DNA of 5,395 nucleotides from Kiritimatiellia bacterium (GTDB lineage: Bacteria; Verrucomicrobiota; Kiritimatiellia; RFP12; UBA1067). Positions 1 through 5,395 of this stretch are shown here, piece after piece (position 1 is the stretch's first letter; the number at the start of each line of letters is the position of its first letter). The translations under genes were made by a program, and so were the position numbers. The stretch lies in assembly GCA_904502135.1 (NCBI GenBank), contig CAJGDE010000120.1, forward strand, positions 1 through 5,395, written 5' to 3'. The notes beneath the pieces are model-generated. The model was given only the letters and a program-made list of their open reading frames with translations, was not told where the DNA came from and did no database searches.

Positions 1-261
1 ACCGTATATAGTCCATTGCCGGACCGGCGGCAAACCGGCGGGAAGCGCGTTCGTCGCCACAAGCTCAAATACAGTCTGGCCGTTCTCAGTGCGAGAGATA
101 AGCCTGCGTCCATCGCGCGTCACCATCGAATACGCGGTAAGTCCATCAGAAGCGAGAAGCTCCGTCGACACTATGCCCGCGGCAACTGCGCCCAGAAGCC
201 TGCGCCAATATCTACGATACGAAGGTACTATCATATTTGTATTATTTAGAAGATGTCTCAT
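1..261 (-). CDS. Unrecognised exported protein, N-terminal part (runs off the left edge)
   Basis: The minus frame is open from an ATG at 261 to the window edge, giving 87 visible residues. The chosen ATG forms an ATGA overlap with the stop of the upstream GH78-like gene, the same arrangement as at 4562-4565. An in-frame ATG at 234 (residue 10) is the alternative; it would leave a 23-nt gap and a more conventional signal-peptide length. Neither has a clear Shine-Dalgarno sequence. Residues 15-21 are very basic (YRRYWRR), followed by a hydrophobic stretch at 22-37 (LLGAVAAG, then IVSTELLA) and a probable cleavage site near A37-S38. This is a signal peptide or anchor. The RR pair preceding the hydrophobic core loosely recalls a Tat signal, but W and R replace the usual F and L. 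The rest (39-87) looks like the start of a beta-rich extracellular domain, but I recognise no family. Its place at the end of a glycosidase operon suggests a role in the same glycan pathway; that is inference only. Confidence 0.72.
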   Translation of the reverse strand, partial: MRHLLNNTNMIVPSYRRYWRRLLGAVAAGIVSTELLASDGLTAYSMVTRDGRRLISRTENGQTVFELVATNALPAGLPPVRQWTIYG

Positions 262-2396
262 TCTTTTGCGGCAAAGTAAGTATCAAAATCCGCCTGCAAC
301 AGAATCGCCAGGGCCGACGCGAAGGCGTGGTTGCAGCTCGCTTCAGGTCGATCATGTTCCCACAATGTTCCGGTTGACTTCGCCATCTTAAGATAGTAGC
401 CTCGAATCTCGCGCGCAACCTGGTCGTCGTGGCCTTCGCGTTTCAAAACGATAAGCCGCAGCAAGTTTCCGATAAAGGCGTTAGACGGCCAAACATCCTT
501 GTAGAGTCCTTTCGCCTGCCGCTCGGGGCCGAACTCTTTGGTCAGCTTCTTCCAGAGCTCAGGGTGCGACTTCGGCGTCGCAATGCCGTGAAAGAACGCA
601 TAGTACTGGCAGGTCTCCGTCACATCCGGATGCTTCGCGTTATCGCGAAACCAGACACCGTCGTACGCGCGCTTACGTATAAGCGATTTAAGATTTTTCG
701 ACTGCTCGGCAAGTTCAGGCCGATTGTAGAGACGAGCCGCCTTCGCAAGCACATCCGCATACGTCATGTTCGACGGCCAGTTTACCCCATCCTTGACGAG
801 CTTCGGATCGTTTGCATGGCTCCACTCCACGAACACCCATGCCGGAAGGTTCTCAAGCGCCCCGTCCGCGTTCAAGTACTGCGCATAGAACTTGAGAAGC
901 CCCTCAACACGAGGGCGCAAGAGGTCAACAGTCTCGCGGTCGCCCGTCCGGTCAAAATAATTCGCTATCTCCAGAATAAACCACATCGACCAGTTCGGAA
1001 TAAAGTTTTTGCTGATGTGATCGCTCGGATAACACATCGGCACCATTCCCTCCGGGAGATGAGGAAACTCCTCGGCAATCGCGAAATTTCTGAGGAACGT
1101 GCGCTCCATCTCATTCTTACCCGTAAAGAAATGTTCGGCGGGGCCTGTGAAGTAACTGTCACAAAGCCAAGGCGCGCGCTCACGGCTCGGACAATCCGTG
1201 AACACATCGACCGCATTCTGCGCAAACGTCTCACGCGCCGCCTCGAAGATCTTGCGGTCTGCCAAATCCTTCAACATGCATGCACGCGTCGCATTCGGAT
1301 TTTTATATGTGCGCATCTCAAGCTTCTCAACGGTCGCTGCGCCCTCAAGCATGATCACCTCGGCGAACTTGAAAGTATACGGCTCGAACGACTCAAAATC
1401 GTACTCCCCCGGCTCCGTCACATCCCACAGCACAATGTTGTTGCAGCCGAATCGCTTTAGAAAATCGAGCTTTCCATTAACAAGAATCTCATCAAACCCT
1501 ACGAGGAGGCGACCAGGCTTCATCACCTTTACTTTGAGACGAAGAAACCCCGTGTTGTTAACAGCTCCCTCGTAGCGAACACCATGCGTAGCATCAATCT
1601 TCGCCATATTGCCTTCAACCTTCGCCATCGGCTTGATTGTCCGCTTCCACCAGTCAACCGAAGGGATATGCTTAAGTTCAGAGGTGTTATAAGTGCGACC
1701 CACAAAACTCGACCTCTCATCCCAAAGCTTCGGCGCTTTGCCGAGAGCGCCTGTGCGCAGGGTGACGCAGAGAAGGTCGGTCGGACGGTACGAGCGGTCC
1801 ATCTCAAACGTCGGATACGGCGCCCCGCGTTCAAGAAGTTTTACAGCAGGACAATTCGTAATCGTCAAAGATTCGCGGGATTGCCGAGACACTTCATAGA
1901 CCTCGCTCTGCGAGCGCTGGAGACTGTAGCGCTGAGTCTTGCGGACGCGATCGGTGAAACTTGCTTTCCACTTCCCATCGCCTGTAGAGCGCACAACCTT
2001 TCCGTCCGCCAGCACTTCGGCCTGCAGAAACGGCTCGTGCTCAATGATGTAGTAGGTCGTCGTATTGTAGGCGACACCGACAATTTTCAGATGGTTATCT
2101 CCCTTGTGCGCAACACGCGAAAGATCCCACTCATCCATCCGAAACCATCCGTGCGGACCGCGCGCAGGACCGTATGCGGCGAATTCGCCGTTGACGAACA
2201 CTTTGAAAATCGAACATCCTGCGAGCCGCAGCTTGAGCGCCGCCTTACCATCCCACTCGAAATGCGTCGTAAACGCTACAGACGAGTTGATTTCACCCTT
2301 TTCCGCCGTCGTCCATATCGGCTGGGCAACATCAAACTGAACCGCATGCGCAGAACATGCGAACATAAAAAACATCATAATCAACTTAAAGTTCAT
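258..2396 (-). CDS. Secreted GH78-like alpha-L-rhamnosidase family protein (six-hairpin glycosidase)
   Basis: This 712-residue protein probably hydrolyses terminal alpha-L-rhamnose or a similar sugar from a polysaccharide outside the cytoplasm. Residues 1-18 form a signal peptide ending in AHA; C14 could suggest a lipoprotein, but the lipobox is poor. Residues about 55-145 match the N-terminal beta-sandwich domain of GH78 proteins, with the hallmark FVNGEFAAYGPARGPHGWFR at 67-86 followed by MDEWDL. Residues about 185-365 form further beta-sandwich. The (alpha/alpha)6 barrel starts near 375 and carries DCPSRERAPWLCD at 401-413. This aligns with the D-C-P-x-R-E-K-x-G-W-x-x-D motif of characterised GH78 enzymes, placing D401, E406 and D413 on the acidic residues; E406 would be the general acid. 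TLWEH at 677-681 followed by NH at 689-690 matches the C-terminal motif, with E680 as the likely general base. The start has a good Shine-Dalgarno sequence at 2403-2407. The protein lies 9 nt downstream of a second glycosidase-like gene. A proline (P409) replaces the usual glycine. Family is secure; exact sugar specificity is not. Confidence 0.9.
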   Translation of the reverse strand: MNFKLIMMFFMFACSAHAVQFDVAQPIWTTAEKGEINSSVAFTTHFEWDGKAALKLRLAGCSIFKVFVNGEFAAYGPARGPHGWFRMDEWDLSRVAHKGDNHLKIVGVAYNTTTYYIIEHEPFLQAEVLADGKVVRSTGDGKWKASFTDRVRKTQRYSLQRSQSEVYEVSRQSRESLTITNCPAVKLLERGAPYPTFEMDRSYRPTDLLCVTLRTGALGKAPKLWDERSSFVGRTYNTSELKHIPSVDWWKRTIKPMAKVEGNMAKIDATHGVRYEGAVNNTGFLRLKVKVMKPGRLLVGFDEILVNGKLDFLKRFGCNNIVLWDVTEPGEYDFESFEPYTFKFAEVIMLEGAATVEKLEMRTYKNPNATRACMLKDLADRKIFEAARETFAQNAVDVFTDCPSRERAPWLCDSYFTGPAEHFFTGKNEMERTFLRNFAIAEEFPHLPEGMVPMCYPSDHISKNFIPNWSMWFILEIANYFDRTGDRETVDLLRPRVEGLLKFYAQYLNADGALENLPAWVFVEWSHANDPKLVKDGVNWPSNMTYADVLAKAARLYNRPELAEQSKNLKSLIRKRAYDGVWFRDNAKHPDVTETCQYYAFFHGIATPKSHPELWKKLTKEFGPERQAKGLYKDVWPSNAFIGNLLRLIVLKREGHDDQVAREIRGYYLKMAKSTGTLWEHDRPEASCNHAFASALAILLQADFDTYFAAKE

Positions 2397-2402
2397 TAGA
2401 GA

Positions 2403-2407
2403 TCCTT
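2403..2407 (-). promoter_or_regulatory. Shine-Dalgarno site of the GH78-like gene
   Basis: AAGGA on the minus strand lies 6 nt before the ATG at 2396 and overlaps the TAA stop of the upstream gene (2408-2406). Ribosomes ending the upstream gene stop directly on this site, so reinitiation is likely. It fixes the GH78-like start and shows that this organism uses canonical ribosome binding sites at least sometimes. Confidence 0.75.
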
Positions 2408-4565
2408 ATTCATCATTCAATTTTTCATCTGCATCGAGCTTGACCGACTCGACGATACGAAACTCACCAGGTTTGAGCGTAATAAAGTCCTTGTCGCCAA
2501 ACTGCTGCAGAACGCACTTGCGCTCGTTCTCATAGTCGAGGTTGAGAAGATAGGTCTTGCCTTCATCAGGGAAATACGAGTAAAGTATCCAGCCGCAGTC
2601 CTCGTCTGGGTTCTCGAAGTCGGAACCGGTGATATACACGTTACCTCGTCCGAGCTTCGCTGCGTACTGATAGAGATAGCCGACCATGCCGACATCTTCG
2701 ATTTCCGAGCCGCAGCCTACATCCATATTCGCCGCGGCGGGATACGCCCACCAGTTCATGAAATAGACCTCGCCCTTGCCGCTCTTGCAGCGAAGAATGA
2801 ACGGCTCGGCGTCCTCATCGTCGACGGCCAGCTCCTCAAAGTTCTCCTTGGGCACCGAGAATTCGAGCTTTCCGAGCGGCAGACACATATAGCCGAAGCG
2901 GCGGCGCGCTACAAAACCGAGACAGTTCTTTTCGGTCGACGGCCCGGTCGCCCAATACTTTCGTGAAGTCTCGCCGACAACCTTAAAGCCGCAAAGCTCG
3001 GTGAAGTCGCCTTTGTTAACGAGCTTCTCAACGGAGAGATTCGTGTAGTTGCGCTCTTCATCGGTCGACAGATGCGCAAGGCCGATTACAAGTTTGCCGC
3101 CGCCTTTGACGTAGTCGCATAGTATCTTGTATTGCTTCGGCGAGCATGTGTTCCACCCGGCGAACATGATAACCTTGTAGTTCTTGAGCAGATGTTCCGC
3201 CGTCACGTTGTCGCATGCGAACGAGACGATATCGCACAGTCCATACGGCGAGGCGGAAAAATGAATGTTCTTATTCGGCGCGAGCATCGGCGGCATCGGC
3301 ATCACTGCCTTGCGCACCGTCTCCCAGCTCATCTCAGGAATACCGTTCATCCAGTTGGGATTCTTCTTCGCCAGATCATACGCGCCGCAGACGGCGCTGC
3401 CCGGAACATAGGAAGCGCCACCGAGATCGAGATTGCCCTTTGCGATCGCCCATGTCGCCTCGGGTTGCCCCTTCGGCGCCGGATGCTTTCTGCAGAACGC
3501 CGTAAAATCGCTAATGACTTTGCGGTATTTGCGCGCCACGGGCGAGCGGTAGTCGATGTAGGAGAATTTCTTTTTAGCTTCCGCCGACGCCGCTTCAAGC
3601 AGCGGCCGGTTTTCCGGCGAGGAGATTTTGTCGCTAATCTTACGGAAAGGCTTGGGCATAAGCGACATCGGGGAATCTTCGCAAAGAGAACTTTGAAGCT
3701 GCCAGTTGCCGCTCTCGTTGATGATGAGCTTCGCTCCCGTCATGTATTTGAGATAAAAAGCCGTCTCAAGCGTCTTCATCTTGTAAGGGTTTTTATGCGG
3801 AATCCAGCTGTACCATTCATGCGCGAGATGGGCACCCCACATCGGCAGATTATACTGCCGGTAAAGTCCGCGCGAGAGCGCCGAGGCGAGCGTGAGATCG
3901 CCGAATGGAAAATCCTCCGTGCAGGGAATCTCCGTCCCGGCGGCGACCTCGTAGTCGAGCGAGAAGTTGGCCGATGTGGCCATGACGTTACCCCAGCCCG
4001 CCGCATGAAGGTCGTTCACGTGTTTGTGTACCCGATTCATGTACTCGCATACAAGATCTTTAAGCGTCACTCCGCGATTATCCCAATTCTTGTAAATCGA
4101 AAAGTTATAACGCTCTCCGAAGTCATATCCGAGCCATAATCCTTCGAGAGATGAAACGATTTTTTTAGATAGACCGTTTGTCGCCGTCGAATAAATGCAT
4201 GTGGAATATATGCCGCGCTCTTTTGCCTTTTGAGTAAGCTCAAAGAGTTTTTCATCACTCTGCCAAAACTGCAACGTATTTCCGACACCCTCCTTCACGC
4301 ATAAATCTATAATCTCATCATAATTGAGTTTTTCTGGCTCCCAGTAAGTAAAACAAAATCCTCCCATCTTCATTTTACCTTCATTAGCGTAGACGCCTGA
4401 ACCTATGTAAAGACGAGTATCATCCGGCAACGGCACTTTAGCTTTTTTCACCCGCGGCTTTTCAACAATCTCTTCAGCAGAAAGACGGATCGACGGATCA
4501 AATGACGTTTCTGTGTGCGCAGCAGTTACGAATGCAACTCCACAAAAAAACAATAGATATCTCAT
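2406..4565 (-). CDS. Exported putative glycoside hydrolase: TIM-barrel-like region plus GATase-like and beta domains
   Basis: This 719-residue protein belongs to no family I can name. The start at 4565 is preferred over the ATG at 4583 (six residues longer). It forms an ATGA overlap with the upstream stop, begins a clean signal peptide (MRYLLFFCGVAFVTAA), and has GGGAG 11 nt upstream. A Lys-rich linker follows (about 35-45). Residues about 67-290 read as alternating strands and helices of a TIM barrel: GGFCFTYW (68-75), GLWLGYDFGER (142-152), VMATSANFSLDYEV (194-207), LPMWGAHLAHEWYSW (240-254) and KLIINESGNW (279-288). E284 could be a nucleophile and E151 or E250 an acid/base. Residues 456-501 (LLKNYKVIMFAGWN, later YVKGGGKLVIGLAHL) resemble the GATase/ThuA-like trimerisation domain seen in GH42 beta-galactosidases. 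Residues about 594-709 are beta-rich (GEVYFMNWWAYP; TYLLNLDYEN), like the GH42 C-terminal domain. A glycosidase role fits the fold and the neighbouring GH78-like gene, but activity and substrate are inferred. It could instead be a catalytically dead sugar-binding protein. Confidence 0.85.
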   Translation of the reverse strand: MRYLLFFCGVAFVTAAHTETSFDPSIRLSAEEIVEKPRVKKAKVPLPDDTRLYIGSGVYANEGKMKMGGFCFTYWEPEKLNYDEIIDLCVKEGVGNTLQFWQSDEKLFELTQKAKERGIYSTCIYSTATNGLSKKIVSSLEGLWLGYDFGERYNFSIYKNWDNRGVTLKDLVCEYMNRVHKHVNDLHAAGWGNVMATSANFSLDYEVAAGTEIPCTEDFPFGDLTLASALSRGLYRQYNLPMWGAHLAHEWYSWIPHKNPYKMKTLETAFYLKYMTGAKLIINESGNWQLQSSLCEDSPMSLMPKPFRKISDKISSPENRPLLEAASAEAKKKFSYIDYRSPVARKYRKVISDFTAFCRKHPAPKGQPEATWAIAKGNLDLGGASYVPGSAVCGAYDLAKKNPNWMNGIPEMSWETVRKAVMPMPPMLAPNKNIHFSASPYGLCDIVSFACDNVTAEHLLKNYKVIMFAGWNTCSPKQYKILCDYVKGGGKLVIGLAHLSTDEERNYTNLSVEKLVNKGDFTELCGFKVVGETSRKYWATGPSTEKNCLGFVARRRFGYMCLPLGKLEFSVPKENFEELAVDDEDAEPFILRCKSGKGEVYFMNWWAYPAAANMDVGCGSEIEDVGMVGYLYQYAAKLGRGNVYITGSDFENPDEDCGWILYSYFPDEGKTYLLNLDYENERKCVLQQFGDKDFITLKPGEFRIVESVKLDADEKLNDE

Positions 4566-5395
4566 TTTCTTTTCAACTCCCATGTAGCTGGAATATCACT
4601 CGTGACAGTGACGCCCTTGGGCCAATTGTTGTTTTTATCAAAAATCTTTATCTTCTTCGGCGAAGGATCAAGATCCCTCACGTGCGTAAGGACGTTTAAA
4701 GCGCTGCTATTCCATTTCGTCGCGCGAAACAAGATAACGCCTTGTTTCCTATCGGGATTGTCTAACGGATCTGCGCTCGCAGGGTATGGATGGCGGCGAA
4801 GATCTTTAATGTCGACAAGGCTGCTGCGCCCCGAGACTGTGCATCGGTCAAAACCTATCTTGCCGACGGTATAACCGCCCAAGCTCAGAAACGGCTCGTC
4901 GTCCTTCGTCTTAATAAGACAGTTGCGAAACACAAGATCCGACGGCAGCTCATACCAATTGCCCTTAAGAGCCGAACTATCGAAAGAGCAATCGGCCATC
5001 ATCAGCGTAGCCGCGCGAAGCCCGAAAAACGTGCAACCGGTAAAATCACATCCTTTCGCAAGGAGAGTTTCGCCATTAAAACCGTTTAATTTAGAATTCA
5101 TAAAACGACAGCGATTCCACTCGTTCGTCAACCGGAAACGGCTGAACGAACAATCCTTCACCGTCACCTCATGCCAGCGCCCGCCGGGGAACGGCAGATA
5201 GCCGGTAGAGTCTTTACACCTCTCGAAGGTGCAGGCGTAGGCGTTTGCGATTCCTACCCCCATATCCCTGAAGCGGCAGTTCACGACCCGTCCGGCCGGG
5301 CCAACATCAAGCACGAAATTCTCCTTCCCTCCGTCGAGATCAAGACCCGAAAGACCATAATCCCATCCGTCCGTACGCTTGTCGTTCACGCCGAT
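4562..5395 (-). CDS. Parallel beta-helix / pentapeptide-like solenoid protein, C-terminal part (runs off the right edge)
   Basis: The minus frame is open from the right edge to TGA at 4564-4562, giving 277 visible residues. A GTG at 5389 is not a convincing start, since the frame continues upstream (ATC GGC) to the edge, so the true N-terminus and any signal peptide lie outside the window. Numbering from that GTG, the protein is built of short rungs marked by C-x-F or a similar triplet: Cys at 38, 53, 80, 94, 114, 119 and 134 are each followed by x-F, and Cys 157 and 183 lie in weaker copies. Such stacked Cys and aromatic residues are typical of right-handed beta-helix proteins, which include many polysaccharide lyases, GH28-type hydrolases and adhesin-like binding proteins. 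After about 185 the pattern fades into a non-repetitive C-terminal region ending ATWELKRK. No catalytic triad can be assigned from the visible part. Its stop overlaps the next gene's start by 4 nt, so it is co-translated with a glycosidase-like protein. A role in binding or cutting a pectin-like or other glycan is inferred. Confidence 0.82.
   Translation of the reverse strand: MGVNDKRTDGWDYGLSGLDLDGGKENFVLDVGPAGRVVNCRFRDMGVGIANAYACTFERCKDSTGYLPFPGGRWHEVTVKDCSFSRFRLTNEWNRCRFMNSKLNGFNGETLLAKGCDFTGCTFFGLRAATLMMADCSFDSSALKGNWYELPSDLVFRNCLIKTKDDEPFLSLGGYTVGKIGFDRCTVSGRSSLVDIKDLRRHPYPASADPLDNPDRKQGVILFRATKWNSSALNVLTHVRDLDPSPKKIKIFDKNNNWPKGVTVTSDIPATWELKRK
4577..4581 (-). promoter_or_regulatory. Possible Shine-Dalgarno site deciding the start at 4565
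   Basis: GGGAG on the minus strand lies inside the end of the beta-helix gene, 11 nt before the ATG at 4565. The spacing is long but tolerable, and the sequence before the alternative ATG at 4583 contains no purine-rich site. Together with the ATGA overlap it supports the shorter 719-residue form. Confidence 0.4.

Noticed and set aside
235..257. Possible terminator or promoter between the GH78-like gene and the last gene
   Set aside because: The 23 nt are AT-rich but hold no hairpin, T-tract after a stem or -35/-10 pair, and an in-frame ATG overlapping the stop suggests they are coding.
429..1460. Long plus-strand open frame (343 codons) opposite the GH78-like gene
   Set aside because: It lies in the register whose triplets are exact complements of the real codons. 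It stays open because the sense gene avoids TTA, CTA and TCA. Its product is Arg/His/Leu-rich with no recognisable domain, while the minus-strand product has a clear family.
1584..2399. Plus-strand open frame (271 codons) opposite the start of the GH78-like gene
   Set aside because: Same codon-complement register and the same explanation. The product is low-complexity basic, and the minus strand encodes the signal peptide and N-terminal domain here.
3132..4139. Plus-strand open frame (335 codons) opposite the TIM-barrel gene
   Set aside because: It is also in the codon-complement register of the minus-strand gene. Composition is dominated by Arg and no domain is visible, so it is an antisense shadow.
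4566..4583. Longer start of the TIM-barrel protein (MGVEKK extension)
   Set aside because: There is no ribosome binding site before the ATG at 4583. The extension would precede an otherwise complete signal peptide, and the ATG at 4565 gives an ATGA overlap with a GGGAG upstream.
5387..5389. GTG as the true start of the beta-helix protein
   Set aside because: The frame is open to the window edge. A protein starting here would lack a signal peptide, and the residues before and after it read as continuous coding sequence.

Overview
The window is a gapless stretch of one minus-strand operon, open at both edges, encoding four proteins. At least three look exported, and their families point to breakdown of a complex plant- or alga-type polysaccharide, probably one containing rhamnose. 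No transporter, regulator, RNA gene, mobile element, CRISPR array, promoter or terminator is visible. The longest stretch between start and stop codons is 9 nt (or 23 nt if a later start is used for the last gene).

Layout in transcription order, right to left: (1) 5395-4562, the C-terminal part of a Cys-rich parallel beta-helix / pentapeptide-like solenoid protein, cut by the window edge. (2) 4565-2406, a 719-residue exported protein with a TIM-barrel-like N-terminal half, a GATase/ThuA-like middle segment and a beta-rich C-terminus. It resembles a distant GH42-like glycosidase, but I cannot assign it to a named family. (3) 2396-258, a 712-residue secreted six-hairpin glycosidase related to GH78 alpha-L-rhamnosidases, with the catalytic acidic residues in place. 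(4) 261-1, the N-terminus of an exported or membrane-anchored protein I do not recognise, running off the left edge.

The genes are tightly coupled: an ATGA overlap between 1 and 2, a 9-nt gap with a good Shine-Dalgarno sequence between 2 and 3, and a likely second ATGA overlap between 3 and 4. They were therefore probably transcribed and translated together. The inferred logic is that the beta-helix protein binds or cleaves the backbone, the TIM-barrel protein removes a sugar of unknown identity, and the GH78-like enzyme removes alpha-L-rhamnose or a similar terminal sugar.

The organism is probably a Gram-negative, carbohydrate-degrading bacterium. Moderate GC (about 50-60% over most of the window by rough hand count), several exported glycosidase-like genes in a row, and the style of these proteins suggest Verrucomicrobiota (Lentisphaeria or Kiritimatiellae) or a similar PVC lineage. 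No SusC/SusD pair is seen and an AAGGA ribosome binding site is present, so Bacteroidota is less likely. No marker gene in the window proves the taxonomy.
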